From positions 1 through 49,397 of the IMG/VR virus record IMGVR_UViG_3300047462_000101: DNA of 49,397 nt. One strand, written 5' to 3'. How positions within the stretch are numbered: the stretch's first letter is position 1; every line of letters starts with the position of its first letter. The translations under genes were made by a program, and so were the position numbers. Source of the DNA: a virus. This document shows, piece by piece, positions 34,313 to 43,187 of this stretch. The notes under the pieces are model-generated. The model saw only the letters and a program-made list of their open reading frames with translations. It ran no database searches and was not told the DNA's origin.

Positions 34313-34900
34313 ATGCGCATCAACGACATCTACGAATACAGTGAAAGTACAAAACAAATTGAAGTTCTGAAAAAGGAATGTGGGCAATTCCTTTCGGAAT
34401 CAGAAGGTAATCCACTTCTTAAAAATCTTTCAATCTCTATCCATTCGTTCCATAAAGTGAAAGTCCGTAAACGAAAGAACGATACTGGTGAGTTTACACA
34501 GACATTTAATGAAGCGTTTGAATCAAAGCATCCAGGATTAAGACAAAGAGCAATATTTGCAAATGGCTTAAGTTCCTTTCGTCCAGTGTTAGACGAGAAG
34601 ACTCAACCTTGCTACATCTTTCCAATAGATGGATATAAGTTTATGTACAGCCGAGAAGTAGAAAATTCGGGTCATGAATATAAGCAAGTATTTGAAACAC
34701 TATTTGAACAGTTTGGTGAAGAGAAGGGGAATGAGGTACTAACTGATCTTCTTCGTTTTACATACACATCAAAGAACCTATCAGAAGGGATTGAATCAGG
34801 TTCAGAGATTATCATTTACGGAATCCCCTATTTTTATGCATACGATGTTTCGTCAGCATTTGGTGGGTATCCAGGTTTGTTGTCCAAGATAGGTGTTTAA
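34313..34900 (+). CDS. Hypothetical phage protein
   Basis: A 195-residue protein starting at ATG 34313. A longer open frame from 34154 would overlap the divergent fibre gene and is rejected. No clear Shine-Dalgarno is present; a TAAATA element lies 7 bases upstream. The sequence is mixed alpha/beta (YIFPIDGYKFMYSREV, EIIIYGIPYFYAYD) and not recognised. The stop overlaps the next ATG (TTTAATG), so it belongs to the + strand operon leading to the helicase. Confidence 0.7.
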   Translation: MRINDIYEYSESTKQIEVLKKECGQFLSESEGNPLLKNLSISIHSFHKVKVRKRKNDTGEFTQTFNEAFESKHPGLRQRAIFANGLSSFRPVLDEKTQPCYIFPIDGYKFMYSREVENSGHEYKQVFETLFEQFGEEKGNEVLTDLLRFTYTSKNLSEGIESGSEIIIYGIPYFYAYDVSSAFGGYPGLLSKIGV

Positions 34901-35151
34901 TGTACACTACGGTTAAAACCACTCTGCGTCCAGGCAGTACGATTGAAGGATTGATTCGACACTACAATTCGTACAACATAGAAAAAGAACAATTGCAAGA
35001 GTTGGTTCAAAAATTTAACGAATTGAATCCTCACGCAAGACCACCAAAACTCTATCAGGAAGTAGAAGTTCCTATTGCTTGCTTCATAGAATTATCAAAA
35101 AAGACCACTCATAAATATCGGAAAGGAGAATCAGAATGGAAAAAACAGTAG
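34900..35151 (+). CDS. Small protein with possible LysM-like fold
   Basis: An 83-residue protein. The pattern LRPGSTIEGLIRHYN ... LQELVQKFNELNP ... YQEVEVPI resembles the start, helix and end of a LysM peptidoglycan-binding domain (pGdTl, LxxxN, vxIP). This is a visual resemblance only; the spacing is somewhat long. It overlaps the following gene by 16 bases. Confidence 0.6.
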   Translation: MYTTVKTTLRPGSTIEGLIRHYNSYNIEKEQLQELVQKFNELNPHARPPKLYQEVEVPIACFIELSKKTTHKYRKGESEWKKQ

Positions 35152-35447
35152 CGTTGTTTAAGTTAATTAGCGGTGAAGAGTTAATTGCAGAGTATAAGTC
35201 AGATGGTGAGTTCTATGTACTCAAATCTCCACGTAAAGTGTTTGTTCAGCAAACAAGTCAAACTACATTTGGTGTTAAGGTAGCTCCTTGGTTGGTTGGT
35301 GCACCAGATGGTGTCTTTCCAGTTCACGCAGGACATATCCTCACAGTATGCGCAGAACCAAATCCTGAACTCGTTGCAGGCTACTTGAAAGAAACTTCAC
35401 CAATCGATCTTTCAGCAACAGCACCAAAGTCAATTATTGCGCCATAA
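35136..35447 (+). CDS. Conserved T4-like phage protein, possible Sm-like beta barrel
   Basis: A 103-residue protein beginning VALFKLISGEELIAEYKSDG, a pattern found in a group of T4-like and cyanophage proteins and reminiscent of Sm/Lsm-type barrels (K-L-x-S-G-E-E-x-I). GGAGAATCAG precedes the ATG. If Sm-like, it could bind RNA; this is tentative. Confidence 0.6.
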   Translation: MEKTVALFKLISGEELIAEYKSDGEFYVLKSPRKVFVQQTSQTTFGVKVAPWLVGAPDGVFPVHAGHILTVCAEPNPELVAGYLKETSPIDLSATAPKSIIAP

Positions 35448-35456
35448 GGAATCTCT

Positions 35457-36713
35457 GTGGCTGTTGTAGCATATCAATGTTCGGTTTGCAAAAGAACAAT
35501 TAATCTCATTCAGAATAAGAATGGGCTTGACCATATTGGAAATTGTAATATCACATTGGGATGTAGAGGTCAGTTAATTCAACAGGAAGTGTACCTTGAT
35601 TATGTTCGTGGTAGTTTACCTCCTGATGTTGTTGGTTTACAGAACTGGGTTCAACGTCAGGTTCTTTATAACTTTACACAAACAGTTTCAAGGCAAACGT
35701 GGGTTATTACACATAATTTAGGTGTCCTTCCTTCTGTGCAAGTTTATGTTAATGTTCCTACTACTGCAAACGCAAACAATATGGAAGAGATTCTTCCAAC
35801 AGAGATTGTTTACAATACTGACGATCAACTAACATTAACTCTCCCTGCTTCATATACTGGGATAGCCCAGTTGATTGCTCGTGCATCAAATCCAGATATT
35901 CTAAATCCAAGACCGCAGCCAGCACCTATTACAACAGTACCAACAATCCAATTAACAAATGCAGGTGAACTTACGATTGCATCAAGAGTATCAACAGTTG
36001 ATATTCCTCTTGGACTTATTAATCCAACTACTGGCTTACCAGTTGCAAATGCAGGATTGCCACTTACACTTACATTTACACCTTCTACTGGAACACCAAT
36101 CTCTGTTGGATACGTTGCATCAAATATTACCTCGGAACTTTCACCTTGGTCAGATACCTCACGTGTCCTCTTTATGGGAAAGGTCTATACTGTAAGAACG
36201 TTTAACGTTCAAACATCTGCAAGTACAATTTCAAATGGTTCAGCAGTTTCTTTAACTGGTATCTCTCTTCCAAGTAGCATTACTATTCCTATCGTTAGTG
36301 TTGATACTGCAGGAAATACGTTTACTGTTTCAGGAGATTATGTAGAGGACTTCACTCCAGGTACAAACTTCCTAACTGATAACGGGGCAGGTGCACTTAA
36401 TTGGTCAGTTGGTAGTTCGTTATATGATCCAACAACAAATGAAACAACAATAAGTCCGGTAGGAACAATCTCATCATTTTCTCTTCCTGGAACAATTGTC
36501 CTATCAGGTTCTCGAGAAGTTGTTGAAGGTGAAATCATTATCCTCCTAGGAAATTCCCCTTACACAATCTACGATAAGATTACAAACTCATACATTGATA
36601 TTACAGCAGTTGATACAACTGCTACACAATTTGACCTCTATTATAATGCGGGTAATCTTGTTGCTGATACCTCTATTGAACAGACTGTATATCCTCCACT
36701 TCGTTCCGTATAA
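35457..36713 (+). CDS. Putative virion structural protein with N-terminal zinc finger
   Basis: A 418-residue protein starting at GTG with AAGGA upstream. Four Cys in QCSVCKRTI and NCNITLGCRGQ look like a small zinc site. Next comes QTWVITHNLGVLPSVQVYVN, a motif seen in phage fibre and baseplate-associated proteins. The remainder is Thr/Ser/Gly-rich beta sequence with very few Lys, like the fibre genes. A role as fibre, whisker or baseplate accessory is likely but not proven. Confidence 0.65.
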   Translation: MAVVAYQCSVCKRTINLIQNKNGLDHIGNCNITLGCRGQLIQQEVYLDYVRGSLPPDVVGLQNWVQRQVLYNFTQTVSRQTWVITHNLGVLPSVQVYVNVPTTANANNMEEILPTEIVYNTDDQLTLTLPASYTGIAQLIARASNPDILNPRPQPAPITTVPTIQLTNAGELTIASRVSTVDIPLGLINPTTGLPVANAGLPLTLTFTPSTGTPISVGYVASNITSELSPWSDTSRVLFMGKVYTVRTFNVQTSASTISNGSAVSLTGISLPSSITIPIVSVDTAGNTFTVSGDYVEDFTPGTNFLTDNGAGALNWSVGSSLYDPTTNETTISPVGTISSFSLPGTIVLSGSREVVEGEIIILLGNSPYTIYDKITNSYIDITAVDTTATQFDLYYNAGNLVADTSIEQTVYPPLRSV

Positions 36714-36759
36714 GTAAGAACGTTGTCTCAACCAGAGCCAGCAAATATAATGGAGTCTT

Positions 36760-38094
36760 ATGGATAACAAGAAACAAAAATTATTAATTGAGATGCTGAT
36801 TTCTAGTCCCGATACGTTTGCACTCTGTCAAGGTATTGTCGAACCAGAATACTTCGATCCAGAATTTCACAACGCCGTTAAGTTTGTTAAACAGTATTAC
36901 AACGAATACAACACTACTCCCTCACCACTTCAGATTGAAGCAGAAAGTGGTCAACATTTAAAAACACATAAAATCGAAAGAGATCAAGTCTTATACTGCG
37001 CAGATGAGATTGAGCAGTTCTGTAAACAGATGGGAATGCAAAAAGCAATCTTAAGTTCTGTTGATGATGTTAACAAAGGAAACTTTGGAGCAGTAGAGAG
37101 TAAGATTCGCGATGCTGTTATGATCTCTTTGAATAGAGATTTAGGATTACGCTACTACGATGATCCAGAGAAGAGATTAAATGCAATGCTATCAGGTGGT
37201 GGTGTTGCATCAACTGGTTGGGCTGAAGTAGATGAGTTATTGTTTGGAGGACTGTCAAGAAAAGAACTTCTTCTTGTTTCTGCAAATTCAGGTGGTGGTA
37301 AGTCTATCTGTCTTGCAAACCTTGCCTTGAATATGAGCAATCAGGGACTTAATGTTCTATATGCATCGTTGGAATTATCTGAAGAGATTATTGCTCAACG
37401 ATTTGATACAATGGTGACGGGAATTAGTCGTAAGGATTGGAAGCAACACGTTTCAGAAATTGCAGTTCGAGTACAAGAAGCAGGTGTAAATAAGGGTCAT
37501 ATTGATATTAAGCAATTCGCAGTTGGTACGAATGCAATCCAGATTCACGCATACCTTAAAGAGTATTATCTACAATACAATTGTATGCCTGATTTGTTAG
37601 TCTTGGATTACGTTGATCTTATGCACCCTAATGAAAAAACCGTTAATATTGGGGATCTTTGGACGAAAGATAAACTCTGCTCTGAACAACTTCGTGATAT
37701 TGGGGTAAGACATAATATGATGGTTGCAACTGCTTCACAGTTGAATCGTTCAGCCGTAAATGCGACCCATCAATCACACGACCAAATTGCTGGTGGTATC
37801 TCAAAGATAAATACTGCCGACGTTTATTGGTCAATCCTTATGAACGAATCAATGAGAGCGAAGGGAGAGATTTGTTTCCACTTTCAGAAGACTCGTAATA
37901 GTGATGGTGTTGGTAAGACTGTATACTTGACGTGGGATGGAAAATACCTACGAATAGTAGACAAACAAAATTCAGGTTCAAATCCTCTTCCTTTCGTTAA
38001 GAAACAAAAGGATAAGAATTCTGCAATTAAGGAAGCCATATTGGGAGATATTCCAAGTGGCGATGGTTTAACAGGCTTAATGACTTCAACATAA
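36760..38094 (+). CDS. Replicative DNA helicase, DnaB-like (T4 gp41-like)
   Basis: A 444-residue protein with a RecA/DnaB core. Walker A is SANSGGGKS near residues 174-182, YASLELSEE is the H1a-type motif, LLVLDYVDLMHP is Walker B, and ATASQLNRSA is the H3 region. The N-terminal 140 residues form the helical primase-interacting part. GGAG precedes the ATG. It unwinds DNA at the fork as a hexamer, with the primase encoded at 11.5 kb and polymerase at 44 kb. Confidence 0.92.
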   Translation: MDNKKQKLLIEMLISSPDTFALCQGIVEPEYFDPEFHNAVKFVKQYYNEYNTTPSPLQIEAESGQHLKTHKIERDQVLYCADEIEQFCKQMGMQKAILSSVDDVNKGNFGAVESKIRDAVMISLNRDLGLRYYDDPEKRLNAMLSGGGVASTGWAEVDELLFGGLSRKELLLVSANSGGGKSICLANLALNMSNQGLNVLYASLELSEEIIAQRFDTMVTGISRKDWKQHVSEIAVRVQEAGVNKGHIDIKQFAVGTNAIQIHAYLKEYYLQYNCMPDLLVLDYVDLMHPNEKTVNIGDLWTKDKLCSEQLRDIGVRHNMMVATASQLNRSAVNATHQSHDQIAGGISKINTADVYWSILMNESMRAKGEICFHFQKTRNSDGVGKTVYLTWDGKYLRIVDKQNSGSNPLPFVKKQKDKNSAIKEAILGDIPSGDGLTGLMTST

Positions 38095-38097
38095 TAG

Positions 38098-38126
38098 TTG
38101 ACGATAACAAATAGAATAAGTATGCT
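38098..38126 (+). promoter_or_regulatory. Sigma70-type promoter
   Basis: TTGACG, 17-base spacer, TATGCT, directly after the helicase stop codon, about 45 bases before the next gene. The -10 is only fair. Confidence 0.45.
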
Positions 38127-38172
38127 TCTTTAGGTACTCGAACAAAAATAATAACAATTAGGAGACTCCACC

Positions 38173-38442
38173 ATGGCAACAGTACAACCAGTAACAACAC
38201 TCAACATCGATGGCACATCATTTAACGTATCCGACCTTTCACAACAGGTTCAAGGACTTGTAGGCGTTTACAACGAATGGAATCAGAAGCTTGCTGATGC
38301 ACAGAGTTCAGCTGCTCTTGCAGCAGCCGCAGCAGCAAACGATGCAGCTCCAGCAGCTGACGCAGCACCAGTTGCTCCATTGGCAGATGTTCCAGCAGCA
38401 CCAGTTGCTGACGTTGCACCAACAGACGCAACCGTAAACTAA
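38173..38442 (+). CDS. Small Ala/Pro-rich protein, DUF6447-like N-terminus
   Basis: An 89-residue protein with AGGAGA upstream. The N-terminal NIDGTSFNVSDLSQQVQGLV resembles short phage proteins of the DUF6447 type (from memory). The C-terminal half is a low-complexity Ala/Pro/Asp tail (AAAAAANDAAPAADAAP). It is a single-gene unit with a promoter in front and a terminator behind. Function is unknown. Confidence 0.65.
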   Translation: MATVQPVTTLNIDGTSFNVSDLSQQVQGLVGVYNEWNQKLADAQSSAALAAAAAANDAAPAADAAPVAPLADVPAAPVADVAPTDATVN

Positions 38443-38475
38443 GATTCGACTAGGTCGCTCCTAGGAATCGCAGTC

Positions 38476-38508
38476 AAACTCCAGGTCGCACCTGGAGTTT
38501 TCTTTTTG
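38476..38508 (+). terminator. Rho-independent terminator
   Basis: AAACTCCAGGT, loop CGC, ACCTGGAGTTT, then TCTTTTT. An 11-bp perfect stem. Confidence 0.93.
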
Positions 38509-38514
38509 TGTACT

Positions 38515-38522
38515 CATAAATA
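38515..38522 (+). promoter_or_regulatory. T4-like late promoter box
   Basis: CATAAATA right after the terminator and 17 bases before ATG 38539, with AGGAGA between. The same terminator-then-late-box order is seen before phoH. Confidence 0.55.
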
Positions 38523-38538
38523 TCCATAGGAGACCCTT

Positions 38539-38769
38539 ATGGATATGAAACGAATTCGTGAACTTGCAGGTTTGCAAGAGAATATGAGCCCAACACTTCA
38601 GGGAATAGCTGAAGAAGTGTATACGCTTGCTGAATCTCGCGTTGCTGATACCGCTGCTGGTCAAGATGGTCGTGGATTCGATCGTACTGCCATTATGCAC
38701 GATGTCGATAAGATTTTCATAGAAATCAAGGCACACATTGAGTATAAACTCCGAAACAATAAGTTTTAA
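38539..38769 (+). CDS. Small hypothetical protein, probably late
   Basis: A 76-residue protein beginning MDMKRIRELAGL, a start that recurs in short proteins of T4-like phages. It is helical with no catalytic motif. It is preceded by a late box and AGGAGA and lies just ahead of a scaffold-like gene, so a minor capsid or assembly role is conceivable. Confidence 0.6.
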   Translation: MDMKRIRELAGLQENMSPTLQGIAEEVYTLAESRVADTAAGQDGRGFDRTAIMHDVDKIFIEIKAHIEYKLRNNKF

Positions 38770-38805
38770 TCACTAAATACGAGATAATTTGGAAAGGTGT
38801 ACTCT

Positions 38806-40053
38806 ATGGGTCTATTAAACGATGTTGTTAATGAAATGGGAGCTGCTGGCTCTATCGGAGCAAACTCTGTAGCAGGTGTTCGTCAACCATTGATGGGTAG
38901 TCGCAAGAAGAAAAAGAGAGAAGTAATTACCCGTAGTTTTTCTGTTGGTGAATCCGCAAATCGTTTCGTTAACTATGCCCGCACAATTACAAGAGAAGGT
39001 TCACTCAATCGTGGTGGAATCCTAAACCTTCAAAACGTTCGTCAGAAAGGACAAACCCAACTTCAGTACGCAATGTCTCTTATCAGTGAAGATATTACTG
39101 GTGCAACAGACTTTGACGTAGCAGATGTACTTTCAAAACTAGAAGCTGCAGAAAAGAAGGCAAAGGTTGAAAAGGATACCGTAACGTTTGGACTTGAGAA
39201 TGAAGATGGTGGCATCGTTCGTGTCTATGTAAAGAAAGATCAAGCAGACGAATTTGAGCAAGCGCTCGCACAGATGCTTGCAGGTTCAGATAACAATCAA
39301 GATAATGAGAATACCTCACTTGAAATTGCAGAAGTGCTGTTTAAGTTGAAGGATCGTTATGACATTGTAGATGTTGACTGGGGCGATATTCCAGAAGATG
39401 AAGAACAAGAACAAACCGTAGATGGTGGTGAGCAACAAGGTCAAGAAGGACAACCACCAGCAGAAGGTCAGCCAGGTCAGGATGGACAAGAGAATCCAAT
39501 TGATCAAGAAGCTGATCAGGAAGGCGAACAACCACCTGAAGGTCAAGAAGGTGGCGATATGGGTGCTGGTGGCGAAGAACAAGCAAAATCCGCACTAGAC
39601 TCCGTAATTGATTTAATGAAGGCAGATGCAAAAGCAAAGCAAGCTGAAGCAGATGCACGTGCTGCTGAAGCACGTGCTAAAGAAGCAGAGTGGGCAGCAA
39701 AGGCATCAGCAATTAAAGTAAAACAAGAAGAGAAGATCCTTGATATGGAAACCCACGAGAAGGATATTCAGAAGCAAGAGAAGGAAGCAAAGAGACTTGC
39801 AAAGCTTGCAAAGTATGAACACGATAAGGCTTCAAAGTATGGTGGTGAATTACACGGCGCGCCAGATACTTCAGATGAACCAATTCGTGGTGGTGCTGAT
39901 GTTGGTGATTCTGAAGAAGAGGAAAGTGGTGGCTCACACGTTCCATTTGATCCAAAATTAAAGTACAAAGGTGATCCAGAAAATCCAGAACGTGTTTCTT
40001 TAGAACAGCTTCGCGATTTGATATTCTATCACTTGAAGGGAGCTAATAAGTAA
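38806..40053 (+). CDS. Coiled-coil, low-complexity protein, candidate capsid or scaffold component
   Basis: A 415-residue protein starting at ATG 38806 with GGAAAGG before it. Residues 1-60 are Gly/Arg/Lys-rich (MGLLNDVVNEMGAAGS, SRKKKKREV). A helical region follows, then an acidic Gln/Gly/Glu-rich linker (about 200-260), a long Ala/Lys/Glu coiled coil (about 265-345, KADAKAKQAEADARAAEARA) and a short folded C-terminus. This composition recalls phage scaffold or internal head proteins, but no specific match is claimed. The next gene starts on its stop. Confidence 0.65.
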   Translation: MGLLNDVVNEMGAAGSIGANSVAGVRQPLMGSRKKKKREVITRSFSVGESANRFVNYARTITREGSLNRGGILNLQNVRQKGQTQLQYAMSLISEDITGATDFDVADVLSKLEAAEKKAKVEKDTVTFGLENEDGGIVRVYVKKDQADEFEQALAQMLAGSDNNQDNENTSLEIAEVLFKLKDRYDIVDVDWGDIPEDEEQEQTVDGGEQQGQEGQPPAEGQPGQDGQENPIDQEADQEGEQPPEGQEGGDMGAGGEEQAKSALDSVIDLMKADAKAKQAEADARAAEARAKEAEWAAKASAIKVKQEEKILDMETHEKDIQKQEKEAKRLAKLAKYEHDKASKYGGELHGAPDTSDEPIRGGADVGDSEEEESGGSHVPFDPKLKYKGDPENPERVSLEQLRDLIFYHLKGANK

Positions 40054-40343
40054 TGTTTACATTCACAGAATTCCTTGGCGTTTACGATGAACTACGCGAA
40101 GACCTTGCTGCCCTTCAGCAACAATCTCAACAGTATCAAGGTCAAATTCAAGACTTGACTACAAAGGCTCAACGTCTTATGCAGTTGAAAGCTCAAGTTG
40201 ATAAGCAAATTCAACAACAGAGTCAGCAACAGACTCAAGCTAATCAGACTGCTAACCAGTCTGCCTCTGCAAATGCAACTTCCGTAACGCCAGGAGCAGC
40301 ACCTGCTGCTGGTGGAGCAATGGCTGCCCCATCTGTTGCCTAA
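40053..40343 (+). CDS. Small coiled-coil, Gln/Ala-rich protein
   Basis: A 96-residue protein whose ATG overlaps the previous stop (TAATG). Residues 8-60 form a predicted coiled coil rich in Gln (QQQSQQYQGQIQDL); residues 60-96 are Ala/Ser/Gly low complexity. It is probably an assembly partner of the preceding coiled-coil protein. Confidence 0.6.
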   Translation: MFTFTEFLGVYDELREDLAALQQQSQQYQGQIQDLTTKAQRLMQLKAQVDKQIQQQSQQQTQANQTANQSASANATSVTPGAAPAAGGAMAAPSVA

Positions 40344-40346
40344 CCC

Positions 40347-40375
40347 TTGAAAGGACCATTGGTTTAAGTTATAAT
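40347..40375 (+). promoter_or_regulatory. Strong sigma70-type promoter
   Basis: TTGAAA, 17-base spacer, TATAAT: near-consensus. It starts directly after the stop of the preceding gene and would drive the nuclease, protease-like, oxygenase-like and hydrolase genes. The start site is close to 40382, so the nuclease start at 40431 leaves a leader of about 50 bases. Confidence 0.75.
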
Positions 40376-40430
40376 CGGGTGTATGAACTATTGTCCACTC
40401 GATACGAAAATCATAGAGATAAATAGGACT

Positions 40431-41108
40431 ATGGGTCCATTTACACATCTACCTAAACCCGAACTTCCAGAGTTAAAAGTCGTAACGCTTCCAAACGGAA
40501 AGCGACACTATACAACTCCTGAAGGAGTCAAGTATCCATCAATTACAACTGTCCTTGGTGCTCAAGAAAAACCTTGGCTTACAGATTGGCGAAACTCTCT
40601 TGGTAAACAGAAAGCAGACGCTGAAACAAAACGTGCTGGTGAACGAGGAGATGCAGTTCATAAGTTAGCGGAAATCTACTTGAATAATCAACTAACATCA
40701 GAAATTACCAAACCCTATAAACCAGAACTTGTAAATTGGTTTAACAAAGTGAAACTTAATCTTAATAAGATTGATAACATTCGTATACAAGAGGCTGCTC
40801 TCTATAGTGATGTCCTCCGAGTAGCTGGACGAGTTGACTGTATTGCAGAGTATGATAAAACACTCGCAATTGTAGACTTTAAGACTTCTACAAACAGCAA
40901 AGTAAAGGCAATGATCTATGATTATTACCTACAAACTACTGCATATGCATTAATGTGGGAAGAACAAACTGGTGAACATATTGACGATATTGTAATCATT
41001 ATGTCTGTTGAAAAGGGTATGGGTCCGTTAATATTCAAAGAAAAGGTGCATAAATATATCTCGCCGTTAATGAAACGCATTAACAAGTATTATGAGGATC
41101 ACAAATGA
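40431..41108 (+). CDS. PD-(D/E)XK exonuclease (MGME1/Cas4/RecB-like)
   Basis: A 225-residue protein. The catalytic core reads AGRVDCIAEY ... LAIVDFKTS, the D-x(n)-D/E-x-K pattern of PD-(D/E)XK nucleases, followed by a Q-x3-Y helix (YYLQTTAYALMWEE) and an earlier RGDAVHKLAEIY helix. This arrangement matches MGME1-type single-strand exonucleases found in T4-like phages. ATG 40383 is in frame but would sit at the transcription start of the promoter, so 40431 is preferred. It is likely involved in recombination or host DNA degradation. The next gene overlaps by ATGA. Confidence 0.85.
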   Translation: MGPFTHLPKPELPELKVVTLPNGKRHYTTPEGVKYPSITTVLGAQEKPWLTDWRNSLGKQKADAETKRAGERGDAVHKLAEIYLNNQLTSEITKPYKPELVNWFNKVKLNLNKIDNIRIQEAALYSDVLRVAGRVDCIAEYDKTLAIVDFKTSTNSKVKAMIYDYYLQTTAYALMWEEQTGEHIDDIVIIMSVEKGMGPLIFKEKVHKYISPLMKRINKYYEDHK

Positions 41109-42013
41109 CAGATATCGTAGAATATGGAACAATCGAGCTATTAAACCAATACTTTGTATCCGGTAAGTTCAAGCTTGATCCTCAAGTCGCAGTTGGTCCA
41201 GATGTTTATACAAAGTTTGAAACATCACCATTTACAATTTCCGAAGCATTGGATGGTAAGAATCCAATGGTTGTTTACGTCAATAAAGACGCTACTGATA
41301 TGTTGGTCTTCTGTTGGGAAGCAACCTCTCGTAATGGAATACAACCATCAGGCTGTGCAATTCTTTCAGAAGTAGAAAAGTATAAGACAAAACCAAAAGT
41401 GATTAATGAACTTGATGATGGAAAGATAACAATCCGTCCTGACCAATTGGTTGGTGATTTAGTTCGTGTTGTCTTTACAAGCCTTACTTCTCCAAAGGAA
41501 CTTCAAGGTAAAATTGATACTGGTGCGACAGTAAGTTCTCTTCACTCTGATCGCTATACAGTTAAAGGACAAAACATTGAGTTTGAATGTCGTCCACTTA
41601 CAGATCACGTTATTACTGTCCCTCTTAAAACACAGCACGCTGTTAAATCACCAGATGGTGGTACTGTTTACCGTCCAGTTGTTGAACTTGATGTTAAAGT
41701 AAATGGAAAACTCATTAAAGGTGCGATGTTTAACCTAAACGATCGTAGCCATATGGATCAACCTGTATTGATTGGACAAAATGTTCTACAGGCTGGAAAG
41801 TTTTTTGTTGATCCATCACGGACTGAAGGTGTAGAATCTGAATTCGATTGGGAGATCCTTAATGAGACCTCCCGTATAATTCCAACACAGAATGCAAATG
41901 ATGAAGCATTATCCGCATTCTACCAAAATATGTTGGAAAGCGATATAACGTTCAACGACCTTGTCCGTTATATCAAGCGTGAAGTAATTAAGACGTTTGA
42001 GGATATTGAGTAA
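41105..42013 (+). CDS. Retropepsin-like protease (RimK-associated, PF05618-type)
   Basis: A 302-residue protein. D138-T-G-A141 in GKIDTGATVSSLHSD is the aspartic-protease active site. It is followed by YRPVVELDVKVNG, NLNDRSHMDQPVLIGQN and FVDPSR, the conserved blocks of the family often labelled ATP-dependent zinc protease but built like a retropepsin. The N-terminal 130 residues are an extra domain and the C-terminal 70 are helical. In this phage it might be a maturation protease or might act on a RimK-like system; neither can be seen here. It overlaps both neighbours by 1-4 bases. Confidence 0.75.
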   Translation: MTDIVEYGTIELLNQYFVSGKFKLDPQVAVGPDVYTKFETSPFTISEALDGKNPMVVYVNKDATDMLVFCWEATSRNGIQPSGCAILSEVEKYKTKPKVINELDDGKITIRPDQLVGDLVRVVFTSLTSPKELQGKIDTGATVSSLHSDRYTVKGQNIEFECRPLTDHVITVPLKTQHAVKSPDGGTVYRPVVELDVKVNGKLIKGAMFNLNDRSHMDQPVLIGQNVLQAGKFFVDPSRTEGVESEFDWEILNETSRIIPTQNANDEALSAFYQNMLESDITFNDLVRYIKREVIKTFEDIE

Positions 42014-42636
42014 TGGCAGTTGCAAAATCACCATTTAGAGTTTTTAGACAATTCCTTTCACCAAAGTACTGCGAGTACATTTGTGATGCAATTGCATTTA
42101 CAGATGCAGATACAGATAAGGAAGGTGATCTTCTTAAAATGGTTAAGCACAATGAGTATGCCGAAGGGTTGATCTATGAAAGATTGCAACCACTTATTCC
42201 TGACCTTGAGAAGTACTACGGAATTACTTACAAAGGTACAGAGCAAATTATGGTTGAATGGTTTGCGGAGGGTACAACAGGAAAACCACAATGCGAAAAC
42301 AGCCACTATCTTCGTAAGAAGTGGGTTAGAACATTATCTCGTGATCTTTCAGCAATCCTATTCTTAAGCGATTACAACGATTCTGAAAATTTTGATAGCG
42401 ATTATGAAGTCTATGGTGGTAAGTTAGAGTTTCCACAGCACCAATTTGGCTTCAATCCAGAACGTGGTACATTAATTGTCTATCCAAGTGTTCCGCATTT
42501 TATAAATGCTACTGCTGAAATTAAGGCTGGTGAGCTCTATCAAGCTCGTATCCATATGTCAGCTACAACTCCTTTATTGTATGATCCGTCCAAATTTCCT
42601 GGCAACTATACCAATTGGTTTAATGACATAGAATAA
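42013..42636 (+). CDS. 2OG-Fe(II) oxygenase-like protein with altered metal site
   Basis: A 207-residue protein. The double-stranded beta-helix signature YGGKLEFP ... ERGTLIVYPSVPHFINATAEI ... YQARIHM is that of the prolyl-4-hydroxylase-type 2OG oxygenases frequent in T4-like marine phages. The distal His is H162 and the 2OG-binding Arg is probably R179. The expected H-x-D pair before the W-x-R-x2-RDL region reads Q93-C-E95 here. The enzyme may therefore be inactive, use other ligands (for example H98) or act as a binding protein. Confidence 0.7.
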   Translation: MAVAKSPFRVFRQFLSPKYCEYICDAIAFTDADTDKEGDLLKMVKHNEYAEGLIYERLQPLIPDLEKYYGITYKGTEQIMVEWFAEGTTGKPQCENSHYLRKKWVRTLSRDLSAILFLSDYNDSENFDSDYEVYGGKLEFPQHQFGFNPERGTLIVYPSVPHFINATAEIKAGELYQARIHMSATTPLLYDPSKFPGNYTNWFNDIE

Positions 42637-42638
42637 CT

Positions 42639-43142
42639 ATGCGTTGGCTAATTTTAATTCTCCTGCTATTCGTAAGCACTCGAATATTCGATGGTGTTGT
42701 TGAATATACTCCAACACCTCCAAAGTTTGTTCGCTATGCAACAAACGCAAATGAAAAACAAGAAGCAAAGTGCCTTGCTCTTAACATTTACTACGAAGGA
42801 AGAGGCGAACCATACAATGGTAGACTTGCAATAGCAAATGCTACCATTAATAGAATTAACTATCCAGCCTATCCAACAACAATATGTGGTGTTGTTTATC
42901 AACCTGGACAGTTCACTTGGACAACAGTTGAACACGGGTTAAAGAACCCATACAGTTGGTACCTTGCTAACAAACTTGCTCGAAAGGTTATCCAAAACCA
43001 TCTTCAAGATGTTAAAGATAATACAGAAGGTGCCGTTAGTTTTCACACGTTAACAGTTCACCCAGATTCACATAATATGGTTCCAACTATTGTAATAGGT
43101 CATCACATATTCCTACGACCCGTTGCAAATAAGCCTTCGTAA
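42639..43142 (+). CDS. Cell wall hydrolase, SleB-like, with N-terminal signal anchor
   Basis: A 167-residue protein. Residues 2-13 are hydrophobic (RWLILILLLFVS), a probable signal or signal-anchor segment. The Hydrolase_2/SleB domain follows: CLALNIYYEGRGEPYNGRLA with E53 and E57, then INYPAYPTTICGVVYQPGQF. These enzymes are lytic transglycosylases or amidase-like hydrolases of peptidoglycan. As a secreted lysin it would be the endolysin of this phage or a helper of it. No classic holin gene is adjacent. Confidence 0.82.
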   Translation: MRWLILILLLFVSTRIFDGVVEYTPTPPKFVRYATNANEKQEAKCLALNIYYEGRGEPYNGRLAIANATINRINYPAYPTTICGVVYQPGQFTWTTVEHGLKNPYSWYLANKLARKVIQNHLQDVKDNTEGAVSFHTLTVHPDSHNMVPTIVIGHHIFLRPVANKPS

Positions 43143-43187
43143 AAGATATACTACATACCTCACTATAACAATAACAGGAGATTTCCA

